From NCBI GenBank assembly GCA_021802775.1, contig JAJZRJ010000022.1, forward strand, positions 1-38,925: 38,925 bases of DNA. The letters are read 5' to 3'. The notes under the pieces are model-generated. The model saw nothing but the letters and a program-made list of their open reading frames with translations. It was not told where the DNA came from and did no database searches. This document shows, in pieces, positions 1 to 7,526 of the stretch (its first letter is position 1; each line of letters starts with the position of its first letter). The translations under genes were made by a program, and so were the position numbers. The DNA is from Deltaproteobacteria bacterium (GTDB lineage Bacteria; Desulfobacterota; Desulfobulbia; Desulfobulbales; Desulfurivibrionaceae).

Positions 1-516
1 GATGATTCGGGAGAAAGACTTTCAGATATTTCTATTTTGTGTAAAAAATGTGCTCCGGAAGAATTAAGGCGGTCGTTAGACGAAATTCATGCCGAGCGAG
101 AGGAGCAACTTGCCGAGCGAGAGGAGCAACTTAAAAAAAATCAACAGTTGTTTGATTCAATAATAATTACAACAACATCAACTATTGAAAATAGTATTAT
201 TACTAAATATATTGGTGTTGTTACTGCTCAAGTTTATATAGGTGTTAATATATTTCGCGACATTTTTTCTAGTGTTCGTGATGTAGTCGGTGGACGATCA
301 AAATCTATGGAAAATGAATTAACAAGAGCGAAGAATTTGCTTATTAGAGAAATAAAAGAAGAGGCTGTTAAAATTAATGCCGATGCCGTAGTCGGTCTGA
401 AGATTGATTTTGAAGATGTTAGCAAAAGTGGTAACGCATTCATGCTGTTAGGTACTGGCACAGCTGTTGTTTTGGAACCAAAAAAAATATCTACACAATA
501 TTCTTTGCCAACATAA
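1..516 (+). CDS. YbjQ/UPF0145-family protein, 5' end outside window
   Basis: The frame is open from the first base of the window, so the gene probably starts upstream; the only internal start is a TTG at 37. The visible start holds a CKKC pair that looks like the second half of a zinc ribbon, followed by a short charged helix with a duplicated AEREEQL unit. The rest, from about TTTSTIEN to LGTGTAV, has the pattern of the YbjQ (heavy-metal-binding, UPF0145) fold: a conserved start strand, a central GVNIFRDIF-like helix, and the AVKINADAVVGLKIDFE strand. The family forms homopentamers whose biochemical role is not settled. It lies in the AT-rich integrated element, upstream of two small secreted proteins. 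Family assignment is from pattern; function is unknown. Confidence 0.7.
   Translation, partial: DDSGERLSDISILCKKCAPEELRRSLDEIHAEREEQLAEREEQLKKNQQLFDSIIITTTSTIENSIITKYIGVVTAQVYIGVNIFRDIFSSVRDVVGGRSKSMENELTRAKNLLIREIKEEAVKINADAVVGLKIDFEDVSKSGNAFMLLGTGTAVVLEPKKISTQYSLPT
91..132 (+). repeat. 21-bp perfect tandem duplication inside the YbjQ-like gene
   Basis: Two identical 21-bp units, 91-111 and 112-132, sit head to tail and encode the repeated heptad AEREEQL. A 21-bp unit keeps the reading frame and the heptad phase of a coiled coil, so the duplication simply lengthens the helix between the Cys pair and the YbjQ domain. Confidence 0.9.
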
Positions 517-534
517 TATTTTATTAGGCCCTTT

Positions 535-825
535 ATGATTAAGGTATTATTTTCAATATGTTTTATTATTATTTCCCCATTTCCCGTTAAGGCAGAAACA
601 TATTGTCAAAATGTGAATAAGACAGGGCAAGTTGTTAATGCCGCGCCGTTAGCGCTAACTGCTAACAAATATCTAAAAAGAAAGGGGGTTGATTACAAAT
701 CATCTCCGCAAGAAATATCAACGACAATAAAAAATTATTGCAGTTCAAATCCATATGCTACCGTTGATGATGCAACTGATCATTTAGTTAATATTTTACA
801 GGTTGCTGCTGAGCTTCTTAGATGA
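535..825 (+). CDS. Small secreted protein with two cysteines
   Basis: A 96-residue protein with a clear Sec signal peptide: basic start, hydrophobic core up to about residue 18, then PVKA as the likely cleavage site before ETYC. The mature part has one Cys near its start and one in IKNYCSS, a spacing that would allow a disulfide; the helix-Cys-helix layout is loosely like HdeA-type periplasmic proteins, but that is only an impression. It starts 18 nt after the YbjQ-like gene and its stop overlaps an ATG of the next frame, so the small genes here probably form one transcript. I do not recognise the family. Confidence 0.6.
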   Translation: MIKVLFSICFIIISPFPVKAETYCQNVNKTGQVVNAAPLALTANKYLKRKGVDYKSSPQEISTTIKNYCSSNPYATVDDATDHLVNILQVAAELLR

Positions 826-866
826 AGAATGAACAAATAAAAACAAATCAAAAAAAGGCTATAAAA

Positions 867-1283
867 ATGAATAAAAAAATAATGGCTATGTTCATTGCGA
901 TAATTGTTAATTATCCTGTAGTTTCACTGGGAGCGCCCTGCGCGATACTCGAATATCAAGAGTTGAAAGAGATGCCGAAACAATCACTCATAAAGCTATA
1001 TTGCGATGTTAGCAATCAATTTACGACTGAAACATTGAGTGCCAAGGCCCAGCGTATCAGTGTCGAATTGCATAATAATCTTGCCGCCACAGAAACGGGG
1101 AGTGAGCGCTTAATAGATAAGCAAGAAGCTGCCAGATTTAGGGCCGCTGAAGAAACTTCCCGCAGAGATGCACAGCAATGCCGTGAGCAGCTTGAGCGCA
1201 TCGGGCGGGTAATTGAGAAAAGGGGCGGGAATCTTGTGGCGGCACAACGCGATTGTGAGCAACGCCTTAATAAGCAGCAATGA
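867..1283 (+). CDS. Small secreted protein, unrecognised
   Basis: I choose the ATG at 867 rather than the one at 822, because it begins a proper signal peptide (MNKKIMAMFIAIIVNYPVVSLGA, cut before PCAI). The mature protein, about 115 residues, has a Cys near its start, one in LYCDVS, and a basic, Gln/Glu/Arg-rich helical C-terminal half with two more Cys (QQCREQ and RDCEQR), so two disulfides are possible. The upstream ATG at 822 overlaps the previous stop and would give a poor leader. Context is the cargo end of an integrated element. Function unknown. Confidence 0.55.
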   Translation: MNKKIMAMFIAIIVNYPVVSLGAPCAILEYQELKEMPKQSLIKLYCDVSNQFTTETLSAKAQRISVELHNNLAATETGSERLIDKQEAARFRAAEETSRRDAQQCREQLERIGRVIEKRGGNLVAAQRDCEQRLNKQQ

Positions 1284-1379
1284 TCGATCAGTTGCTAGGG
1301 TGGTCGTTGTTTGGGAAGCATTGCTGTCTGGGGAAAATCGTGAATAATATAGGGGAAATTGTGTAGGCGTTGGGTAAAT

Positions 1380-1646
1380 TTATCGTACCGTTTCTTCGCG
1401 TCTAACGATAAATTCTTCCCCATTTAGCCAAAGAAGGTATTCATTTTCGTTTATTCTCTTTGATACTTTGGCACCACCTGACGCTTCAAATAGCAAATGA
1501 CCGTTGATGCTGTTATTTGGCTCGCCAAATACGTTTGGTGTGTGAATTTCTTGGTAAATATAAATAACGAATTTACCTCTTTTCTCTGAAATAGTTGAAA
1601 ACTTTTCAATTAATTTTTTTGTAATTTTTTCAAATTTATTGTTCAT
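1380..1646 (-). CDS. Small hypothetical protein
   Basis: A protein of about 88 residues. The ATG at 1646 is preferred because a GAGG ribosome site lies six bases upstream; a TTG four codons earlier would put that site inside the gene. The N-terminal third is a basic amphipathic helix (NNKFEKITKKLIEKF), followed by strand-like segments ending in EYLLWLNGEEFIVRRE. No signal peptide or membrane segment. It faces the three genes to its left and is as AT-rich as they are. I do not recognise it. Confidence 0.5.
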   Translation of the reverse strand: MNNKFEKITKKLIEKFSTISEKRGKFVIYIYQEIHTPNVFGEPNNSINGHLLFEASGGAKVSKRINENEYLLWLNGEEFIVRREETVR

Positions 1647-1857
1647 TATTAACCTCAATTTATTAATTTATATGGAAAATACCTAAAATTGATGAATATC
1701 AATGGTTTTTTTTAAGTGCTATTTGTCATCAGCCCACCTCCCACAATTAAATATAATGCCATTTCCCTTTGAATATCTATTCCATATGGTGGATTGTATT
1801 ACCCGCCACTTTTTCGCACGATCCTGAGCCAAATATTGCCACATAGAGCAATATTCA

Positions 1858-2049
1858 TCACGCTGTGTTCCTTGGTGGATCGTTTGTCCTGAAAGGGTAC
1901 AATGCGCAAAGCGTGCAAGTGCATTTCCTGACTTCGTGTGATGCAAACCCCATGCATTCCTGGCAATGGTGAATGATCGCCTTTCTTGCGGTAAGCGTGA
2001 CTACTTTTGTGTTGCCTTTGGAGTCTCTGATTATGTGTTGTATTGCCAA
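1858..2049 (-). CDS. Cysteine-rich small protein typical of phage and integrative elements
   Basis: About 63 residues if started at the TTG at 2049, which has an AAGGAG ribosome site eight bases upstream; a TTG at 2067 would include that site in the coding part. The core reads KAIIHHCQECMGF..EVRKCTCTLCALYPFR, the recurring pattern AI+xxCxxCxG...EVRxCxxxxCPLxPYR found in many small prophage and mobile-element proteins, probably a zinc-binding unit. A second frame overlaps its 3' end and continues to 1719 without such signals; a frameshifted longer protein cannot be excluded. It lies downstream of the primase gene and probably belongs to the element's replication or maintenance module. Confidence 0.55.
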   Translation of the reverse strand: MAIQHIIRDSKGNTKVVTLTARKAIIHHCQECMGFASHEVRKCTCTLCALYPFRTNDPPRNTA

Positions 2050-2110
2050 TTGGTTATTCTCCTTCAAGTGTAAGCCGATTTCCGGTCATTTTTAAAAACA
2101 GCCGGAAGCG

Positions 2111-2156
2111 GCCAGCATTATATTTCACTTTCTTGGGCCGAAAATATAATGCTGGC
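2111..2156. repeat. 15-bp perfect hairpin in the primase-downstream non-coding region
   Basis: Arms 2111-2125 (GCCAGCATTATATTT) and 2142-2156 are perfect reverse complements around a 16-nt loop. A weaker inverted repeat (GCCG-TTTCCGG against GCCGGAAGCGGC) lies directly to the left at about 2072-2113. No T-run follows on either strand, so it does not look like a terminator. It lies within the 398-nt gene-free stretch 2050-2447. A role as a priming hairpin for the neighbouring RepB-type primase is my inference. Confidence 0.7.
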
Positions 2157-2299
2157 GCGTTTACTGCCGGGCGTATATTGCCATACCGGGGGTCTCTTCA
2201 TAAAGAAATAGGGCTATCCGGTGCCATAAATGCCTAAAAAACTATTCAGATATATTGTTTTGATATATGTTTATTCCTCCCAGTAAAACATGAAGAATG

Positions 2300-2336
2300 T
2301 AACTATATGTTTTATATTAAAAAAACAATATAGTTA
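2300..2336. repeat. AT-rich hairpin, 14-bp stem with one bulge
   Basis: TAACTATAT at 2300-2308 pairs with 2328-2336, and GTTTT at 2309-2313 pairs with AAAAC at 2322-2326; a single A at 2327 bulges. The surroundings are almost pure A/T. It could be an unwinding element of an origin or a processing hairpin behind the primase gene; the sequence does not decide. Confidence 0.55.
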
Positions 2337-2378
2337 ATAATGTTATATAATACTTTTTTTCCCCACACTGGAGGTAGA

Positions 2379-2414
2379 TTCTATATCTAATTCTATGTCT
2401 AGTTCTATATCTGT
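2379..2414. repeat. Three 12-bp tandem repeats, iteron-like
   Basis: Units 2379-2390, 2391-2402 and 2403-2414 read TTCTATATCTAA, TTCTATGTCTAG and TTCTATATCTGT, in exact 12-bp register and about 34 bp from the end of the primase gene. Short direct repeats beside a replication gene and an AT-rich tract are the usual look of initiator-binding iterons, but only three imperfect copies are present. Confidence 0.6.
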
Positions 2415-2447
2415 TTAGCTGTGCTTGGTGTATATATAAAATATTAT

Positions 2448-3872
2448 TTATTGCAATGACATTCTTCTTTTTTCCTGTGCTCTTATTCCTCCATTTCTTC
2501 CTCTTTCTATTGCATCAATCATTGCTAACTGTGCATCGTCAAAATATTTCTTTGCTATCCTGTTGGTTAGCCTTGAATTAATAGATATTAGCCAACCTGC
2601 TTTCGTTAAAACTTCGCGATATTTGATCCAAGAATCGGCTGTTAACCCTAAATATCTTGCTATCTGCCAGTCGTCGTCTTCGATTGTGCCATCATCTTGT
2701 AGCCATGCAAACTGCTGTAAGTGTAAGGCTATTCTTTTTTCGTCTGGTGTCAGCATGGCCAACTCCGGTGCCGATTCAACTTCATTGGCAGTATATTTTA
2801 TCCAATGGGGCTTTCTCGGCTCCAGTGGTGCCGGATTCAATACGCTTTCTGGTATCCACCCCTGTTCGAGCATGGCTCGAAGAAACTCCAGTCTGTCGCG
2901 ATTAACGCAGTGATTGTGCATGCAATATATAGTGAAAGATTGATGCTCTGGCGGTGTCGCATTTACAACAAAGGTCGCCAAGTCTTCCGAACTATCAGTA
3001 TGTTCATGAATAAATGGGCAAACAACGTGCTGCTTACCGTCCTTCATCGGCCCCAAGGCATATTCGGGGTTGATTGCCTTCACAATATCGAAATCGGGGT
3101 GTTGTGCCGCCCACTTTGCGAGGTCGATCACTTCTCCTGTGGTTGTGTTTGTGTAGGTGTAGTCTGTTCTGTCATGCGGCAATGACTCGTCTTTCCGTTT
3201 GGAAGTAGTTTTTCGTTCCTTGGTCAGCCCTAAGCCAAGCCCATCAATTACCTGTTGTGTCGTGTATTGTGGCAGTTCGTCGTTAATCTCAACCAGCTTT
3301 GTCATGACAGGCTGATCTTTGAGATGGTAAAACCCTGGCACCCTCAGAACCCGTGGGAGATCACAGCAGGATTTATCGCCATCAAACTTCATGGCAATGG
3401 CTTTCTGTAGGGTTGTGAACTGATCCAAGGGGCAATCTGACACCAGCCAGTAGAGGTGCCATTTCCCCGGTGACGACTCAACCCGCATATGGGGGGTGAG
3501 CGCCGTTGCCGCTGGTTCCCACGGTGAGCCATCCAGATCGACAAAAAGGGCACGAACTTTGACGACGTTTTCTTTTTTCCGGCCCTTGCCGTCGCCAGCA
3601 TTGACCATCACCCACACTCCAGCCCCCTTTCTTTGCTTTTGTTTGGCAAAGGAAAAATCAATAGGGCGGTTTTTGTGCATGTGAAGCGCAAGGGGGTCAT
3701 TTCTTTTTGGAGGTCTTGATGCCTTCAGTTCTTTGTTGTCCGTAAAAAACTGAAAAGTAGCAGCTTCACTTGTGCTGCCCGTCAAGACATCCAGAAAACG
3801 GTTTGCCATTTCCAGGTCTGGATTGAGGGTGGGCATCTTGTGCTGTGGTTGTGACAGTGTTTTTTTAGTCAT
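2448..3872 (-). CDS. RepB-type DNA primase-like replication protein
   Basis: About 474 residues from the ATG at 3872, which overlaps the 3' end of the AlpA-like gene by 8 nt; an earlier in-frame start would give a 62-nt overlap. Residues about 60-200 match the RepB/archaeo-eukaryotic primase type: VRALFVDLDG gives the metal-binding acidic pair, and ESSPGKWHLYWLV then DKSCCDLPRVLRVPGFYHLK follows the RSF1010 RepB' layout. The middle has a Cys/His set (VVCPFIHEH..IYCMHNHCVN) like a CHC2-type zinc finger, and the C-terminal third looks like a helical winged-helix region (IARYLGLTADSWIKYREVL). No helicase P-loop is visible. It would prime replication of the excised element, and the downstream repeats may be its target. 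Assignment from motifs. Confidence 0.7.
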   Translation of the reverse strand: MTKKTLSQPQHKMPTLNPDLEMANRFLDVLTGSTSEAATFQFFTDNKELKASRPPKRNDPLALHMHKNRPIDFSFAKQKQRKGAGVWVMVNAGDGKGRKKENVVKVRALFVDLDGSPWEPAATALTPHMRVESSPGKWHLYWLVSDCPLDQFTTLQKAIAMKFDGDKSCCDLPRVLRVPGFYHLKDQPVMTKLVEINDELPQYTTQQVIDGLGLGLTKERKTTSKRKDESLPHDRTDYTYTNTTTGEVIDLAKWAAQHPDFDIVKAINPEYALGPMKDGKQHVVCPFIHEHTDSSEDLATFVVNATPPEHQSFTIYCMHNHCVNRDRLEFLRAMLEQGWIPESVLNPAPLEPRKPHWIKYTANEVESAPELAMLTPDEKRIALHLQQFAWLQDDGTIEDDDWQIARYLGLTADSWIKYREVLTKAGWLISINSRLTNRIAKKYFDDAQLAMIDAIERGRNGGIRAQEKRRMSLQ

Positions 3873-4095
3873 TGGAGCACCGCCCTTCGAGCCACGTAAT
3901 GAGCGTGTCAACGGGATAGGCGACATGCCTTCCGATTTTGCATCTTGGCGGGCCGTCCCCTAACGAATCCAAGTTCGCAAGATATTTTTCAGACATGATG
4001 CCGCCGGTGAACTCGCTAATTTTCCGACGAGCCACCAGGCTGGAGGGCCATTTTTCTGCCAGGTGTGATAACTTTTCTTTATAATTCAATGCCAT
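3865..4095 (-). CDS. AlpA-like helix-turn-helix regulator/excisionase
   Basis: 76 residues, ATG at 4095. After a short basic lead, residues 17-72 (SLVARRKISEFTGGIMSEKYLANLDSLGDG to PVDTLITWLEGR) have the MerR/AlpA winged-helix layout: a helix-turn-helix for choosing DNA, a wing with GxGPPRCKIGRHVAYP, and a closing aromatic helix. Such proteins act as excision directionality factors or as regulators of the integrase in integrated elements. It is the first gene of a two-gene unit with the primase (8-nt overlap). The gap to the integrase carries the integrase terminator. Confidence 0.7.
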   Translation of the reverse strand: MALNYKEKLSHLAEKWPSSLVARRKISEFTGGIMSEKYLANLDSLGDGPPRCKIGRHVAYPVDTLITWLEGRCSND

Positions 4096-4320
4096 ATAAT
4101 ATTTTTTCCTTTTTTAAATTTAAACAAATAGAGTGCCTTTTGGTTGTTAGCCATTTTTTTTTAAATAAACGCTTGCCTGTTTTGTTTTTTTACTTTATCA
4201 TATTTATTTCTCCTTTTTTGGTTTCCCCTCGAAGGGGGGAACAATAGGGATGGCACGCCGATGTGTCAATCCTCCCGCCTATATTTTTTTATTTTCTCCT
4301 TATCTTGTTGAGTTTGTGTA
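4096..4320. other. Gene-free AT-rich leader of the alpA-primase unit
   Basis: This stretch holds long T-tracts on the plus strand and one short CCCCT-CGA-AGGGG hairpin at about 4226-4238. It should contain the alpA promoter, but I see no confident -35/-10 pair. Confidence 0.4.
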
Positions 4321-4385
4321 AATAAAAAAGCCTCTTGCTGCTGCTTGTTGATCTTTTGGGTCAACAAAGAGAAGCAAAAGGCTTT
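4321..4385 (-). terminator. Intrinsic terminator of the integrase gene
   Basis: Read on the minus strand, the outer stem pairs 4374-4385 with 4327-4338 (AAAGCCTCTTGC, one mismatch), an inner stem pairs 4361-4367 with 4345-4351 (TTGTTGA, perfect), and the stem ends in CTTTTTTATTT. It lies 140 nt downstream of the integrase stop, between it and the divergent-looking alpA leader. Confidence 0.75.
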
Positions 4386-4526
4386 GGGTTGCTTGTCGGT
4401 CGCTTGGGCCGGGATTAGCCGTTGTGTCCTTGTGAATCCTGGGTGTTACCTCCTGGATAGCCTGTGGCTGGTGCGCAATATTTTTGTCGGTTGTCTAGCC
4501 TTGGTGCTTCTGGCTTTTGCCGTCTC

Positions 4527-5723
4527 TCATCCTGCCGCTTCAAGGCGTTGAACCGCCGTTCGTAGGGAATTTTCGCCAATATGGGCATAGCGGGCGGTGA
4601 GTTTTAAGTCGGAATGGCCAAGTAGTGCTTGGACATGGTAAATAGCCGTACCTTTTTCAACCAGCCAAGAGGCAAAGGTGTGCCGTAAGGTGTGAAAGGT
4701 GACGCGCTGCCGCCGGTCAGTGATCCCGTTGTTTAGGCCAATTTGGGCAATCGTACGGTTGAAAGTTTTTGAAATTTGCTCGATTTTTTTGCCGTTGCGG
4801 TCTGGAAAGACTGGGGTTGCGGGTTCGCCCTTTGGTTTGCTCTTGAGCATGGCTTTGACGGTTTCCGTCATGAATGCCGGGCGGTTCTTGTTGCTTTTGG
4901 TGTCGCGCAAGGTGAGCAGGCCGGCGGCAAGGTCAACGTCTGCCCAAGTCAGGGAGAAGATTTCTCCAGCCCTCATCCCGGTATGGAGTGAAAGCAGGGC
5001 CATATCATGCACGTCTTTGCTGGCTTTGCTTAGTTCGCATAGCAGGGTAGCTGCTTCTTCTTGCGAGAGGTGACGCAGTCGTCTGTTGTCGGCGGACGGC
5101 CTTTTTACTTTTCCAACCGGACCTGCTGGGTTTGTGCCTGTATATAGATTGTTGGTTTGGGCATAGTTAAAAACTTGCCGTATGACGGCAAGGGCATAAA
5201 CGATGGAACGTTCAGCCCGTCCGGCTTTTGCCATGTTTTTCTTGATTTTTTCTAGGTCGAAGGGGGCAATGCTCTGGAGGGTTTTATTCCCAACTGCCGG
5301 ATTAATCCAGAGCCGGAAGAGGCTTTCTTCGCTTTTCCATGATCTTTTATTCCGCCTGTTGGCTTGGATATGAGGCAGGTATTCTGTGCTGAAAATGGTG
5401 GCAAAAGTTAAGTTGCTGGTGGCGGATTGTCTTTTCCGTTCTTCTTTTTCCTGCCACTCGGCGTCAGCTAATGCCTTTTTCTCTTTTAGGGTGCGAGGGC
5501 CGGTGCCGCGCCGGTGATTTTCATGTAGCTCGGCCAAAATTGCAGCCGCTTTCTTTTCTGTCATGCCGTGGCTTGCCCAGCCTACGGCCTCTTCCGTCAT
5601 CTTGCCTTTCAGTTTGTAGAAGATCGTGTAATAACGGTCGAGTTTATTGCCAACCCCGTGGCGGCGTGTTTCGTGCTCCCTGTATCTTACGCCTGGATAT
5701 TTTGATTTGATCCACTTTGCCAT
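4527..5723 (-). CDS. Tyrosine-type site-specific integrase
   Basis: 398 residues from the ATG at 5723, chosen because a GAGGAGG ribosome site (5732-5738) lies eight bases upstream. All catalytic residues of a phage-type tyrosine recombinase are present: Arg251 (HTGMRAGEI), Lys276 (TKSNKNR), His344 and Arg347 (FHTLRHTFASW), His370 (LLGHSD) and Tyr379 (TARYAHI). The N-terminal 100 residues look like an arm-binding domain, then a SAM-like core-binding domain follows. It would insert and remove the element at the tRNA-Thr site 150 bp away. It reads inward from the attachment site, the usual arrangement, and has its own terminator. Confidence 0.95.
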   Translation of the reverse strand: MAKWIKSKYPGVRYREHETRRHGVGNKLDRYYTIFYKLKGKMTEEAVGWASHGMTEKKAAAILAELHENHRRGTGPRTLKEKKALADAEWQEKEERKRQSATSNLTFATIFSTEYLPHIQANRRNKRSWKSEESLFRLWINPAVGNKTLQSIAPFDLEKIKKNMAKAGRAERSIVYALAVIRQVFNYAQTNNLYTGTNPAGPVGKVKRPSADNRRLRHLSQEEAATLLCELSKASKDVHDMALLSLHTGMRAGEIFSLTWADVDLAAGLLTLRDTKSNKNRPAFMTETVKAMLKSKPKGEPATPVFPDRNGKKIEQISKTFNRTIAQIGLNNGITDRRQRVTFHTLRHTFASWLVEKGTAIYHVQALLGHSDLKLTARYAHIGENSLRTAVQRLEAAG

Positions 5724-5869
5724 GTGCGGTGCCTCCTCGGAGTTTGTCCAACTGCTGTCCAACCTTTTGGGTGATTTTGTGGGATTGTCTGGGAATATCG
5801 TATTGAATAAATGTCTTTATGTCAACACGTTATGTTGCTTTAAAGAAATATGGAATGGTTTGATAATCA
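5724..5869. other. Integrase leader and attachment arm region
   Basis: The stretch between the integrase and the tRNA fragment is AT-rich and encodes nothing. The integrase promoter and arm-type binding sites are expected here; I see no repeat clear enough to name. Confidence 0.4.
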
Positions 5870-5916
5870 GATTCGTAATCAGTAGGTCGCCGGTTCGACT
5901 CCGGCAGGTGGCTCCA
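5870..5916 (+). other. Attachment junction: 3' part of tRNA-Thr(CGU)
   Basis: The sequence runs from the anticodon loop (TTCGTAA, anticodon CGT at 5874-5876) through the 3' anticodon strand, variable loop, T-arm (GCCGG-TTCGACT-CCGGC) and acceptor strand AGGTGGC to TCCA at 5913-5916. The 5' half expected of tRNA-Thr (acceptor GCCACCT, D-arm) is missing; AT-rich element DNA replaces it. This is the duplicated core left when an element integrates in a tRNA gene. The intact tRNA should lie at the other end of the element, left of the window. The adjacent integrase supports this reading. Confidence 0.85.
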
Positions 5917-5920
5917 GGAA

Positions 5921-5968
5921 AAAAGGGATTTCAGGCGACGGTCTGAAATCCCTTTTCTGTTTTTTTTC
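5921..5968 (+). terminator. Intrinsic terminator behind the tRNA-Thr 3' end
   Basis: A perfect 14-bp stem (5921-5934 with 5943-5956) with an 8-nt loop, followed by CTG and a run of eight T (5961-5968 region). It is the original chromosomal terminator of the tRNA-Thr gene and shields the nifE promoter from transcription out of the element. Confidence 0.9.
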
Positions 5969-6004
5969 TGCCATCCCACCAAATTGTCCGACTCCATACC
6001 AAAT

Positions 6005-6020
6005 TGTCGCCCCTGCGACA
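6005..6020 (+). promoter_or_regulatory. NifA upstream activator site of nifE
   Basis: TGT-N10-ACA, the NifA binding consensus, with further symmetry: TTGTCG and CGACA face each other. It lies about 97 bp upstream of the sigma-54 promoter, a normal distance. A near match (TGT-N10-ACC) lies at 5985-6000, 20 bp away and so nearly two helical turns off. Confidence 0.75.
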
Positions 6021-6116
6021 GCCGTGCCGCGCCCCACTATCGTCCGGCTGGACGCGCCTCTCGCTTTTCTCTTTCAACAAATTGAAAAGACACGATAATC
6101 ACCGATCTTCGGGCTG

Positions 6117-6132
6117 TGGCATGCCCCTTGCT
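6117..6132 (+). promoter_or_regulatory. Sigma-54 promoter of nifENB
   Basis: TGGCATG-CCCC-TTGCT matches the -24/-12 consensus (TGGCACG-N4-TTGCW) at all but one base, with GG at 6118-6119 and GC at 6130-6131. Expected start of transcription is about 6143, 31 nt before the nifE ATG. A NifA site lies upstream. Confidence 0.85.
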
Positions 6133-6173
6133 CTACTCCTTTGTAACAGTAACCACTGGCACGGGAGCAGGGC

Positions 6174-7526
6174 ATGCGGGCGACAGCGATATTTACGGAA
6201 CGGCAGGACCAGATCCACCGCAAGGGCGAGGCCCCCTTTGCCATCTCCTGCAACAAGGAGAGCCTGGCCGGGGCAGTGAGCCAGCGGGCCTGCGTCTTCT
6301 GCGGCTCGCGGGTGGTGCTCTACCCGATTGCCGATGCGCTCCATCTGGTGCACGGCCCCATCGGCTGCGCGGTCTACACCTGGGATATCCGCGGTGCCCT
6401 TTCTTCCGGGCCGGAACTCCACCGCCTGAGTTTTTCCACCGACCTTCAGGAGCGGGACGTCATCTTCGGCGGCGAGCAGAAGCTCCATGCCGCGCTCACC
6501 GAACTCATCGACCGCCATCGGCCCAGGGCGGCCTTTGTCTATTCCACCTGCATCGTCGGCATCATCGGTGATGATCTCGCCGCGGTCTGCAAACGGGTGG
6601 CGGCCGAGAAAGGCATTCCGGTGCTGCCGGTGCAGTCCGAGGGCTTCAAGAACGGCAACAAGCGGGCCGGCTATGCCGCGGCCTGCAACGCCATGCGCCA
6701 ACTGGTGGGCACCGGCGACACCACCGGCATCCCGCGCCACAGCATCAACATCCTCGGCGACTTCAACCTGGCCGGCGAACTCTGGCTCATCCGCCAATAC
6801 TACGAACGGATGGGCATCACCGTGGTGGCCAACATCACCGGCGACGGCCGGGTGGCGGACATCGAGCGGGCGCACGGCGCTTCGCTCAACGTGGTGCAGT
6901 GCTCCGGCGCCACCATGGACCTGGCCCGCATGATGGAGCAGGATTTCGCCATCCCCTCGGTGCGCGTCTCCTATTTCGGGGTGGAGGACATGGCCGAATC
7001 CCTCTATGCAGTGGCCCGCTTCTTTGGCGACGATCCGGCCATCATGGCCCGCGCCCAGGCATTGGTGCGCGAGGAGCTGGCCACGCTGCTGCCCGAACTG
7101 GCGCGGTACCGCGAAAAGCTGGCCGGCAAGAAGGCGGCGATCTACGTGGGCGGGGCGTTCAAGGCCTTTTCCCTGGTCAAGGCCTTCCGGCTCATCGGCA
7201 TGCAGGTGGTGATGGTGGGGTCGCAAACCGGCACCCCCGAGGACTACGAGGAACTCCAGGCGATCACCGATCCGGGCACCATCATTGTCGATGATTCGAA
7301 CCCCCTGGAACTCTCCGCCTTTCTCAAGGAGAAGGAGGTGGATCTCTTCGTGGGCGGAGTCAAGGAGCGGCCCATTGCCTACAAGCTCGGGGTGGCCTTC
7401 TGCGACCACAACCACGAGCGCAAGGAGATGCTGGCCGGCTTCGAAGGGATGCGGAATTTCGCCCGCGAGGTCTACGCCTCGGTGATGAGCCCGGTCTGGC
7501 GCTGGGTGCCACGGAAAGAAAGATAG
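6174..7526 (+). CDS. nifE: Nitrogenase cofactor scaffold protein NifE
   Basis: 450 residues; GGGAG lies six bases before the ATG. NifE with NifN forms the tetramer on which the NifB product (NifB-co) is turned into FeMo-cofactor with Mo and homocitrate. The nitrogenase component-1 fold is plain: CNKESLAGAVSQRACVFCGSR, then HGPIGCAVYTWDIRG with its cluster Cys, then STCIVGIIGDD with the third. The NifE-type HRLSFSTDLQERDVIFGG follows, where NifD has CFSTDMQDSDIIFGG. Sigma-54 promoter and NifA site lie directly upstream; nifN and nifB follow. Start and full length look normal for the family. Confidence 0.95.
   Translation: MRATAIFTERQDQIHRKGEAPFAISCNKESLAGAVSQRACVFCGSRVVLYPIADALHLVHGPIGCAVYTWDIRGALSSGPELHRLSFSTDLQERDVIFGGEQKLHAALTELIDRHRPRAAFVYSTCIVGIIGDDLAAVCKRVAAEKGIPVLPVQSEGFKNGNKRAGYAAACNAMRQLVGTGDTTGIPRHSINILGDFNLAGELWLIRQYYERMGITVVANITGDGRVADIERAHGASLNVVQCSGATMDLARMMEQDFAIPSVRVSYFGVEDMAESLYAVARFFGDDPAIMARAQALVREELATLLPELARYREKLAGKKAAIYVGGAFKAFSLVKAFRLIGMQVVMVGSQTGTPEDYEELQAITDPGTIIVDDSNPLELSAFLKEKEVDLFVGGVKERPIAYKLGVAFCDHNHERKEMLAGFEGMRNFAREVYASVMSPVWRWVPRKER

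Noticed and set aside
2043-2237. 64-codon plus-strand frame
   Set aside because: It runs through the 15-bp hairpin and has no ribosome site; no protein-like pattern.
4345-4551. 68-codon hydrophobic plus-strand frame
   Set aside because: It starts inside the integrase terminator and overlaps the integrase 3' end; probably chance.
5870-5916. A functional tRNA-Thr gene
   Set aside because: The acceptor 5' strand and D-arm are absent; only the 3' part remains.
6158-6175. A second sigma-54-like sequence (TGGCACGGGAGCAGGGC) just before nifE
   Set aside because: The -12 element lacks TTGC and the position overlaps the ribosome site; the site at 6117-6132 is far better.
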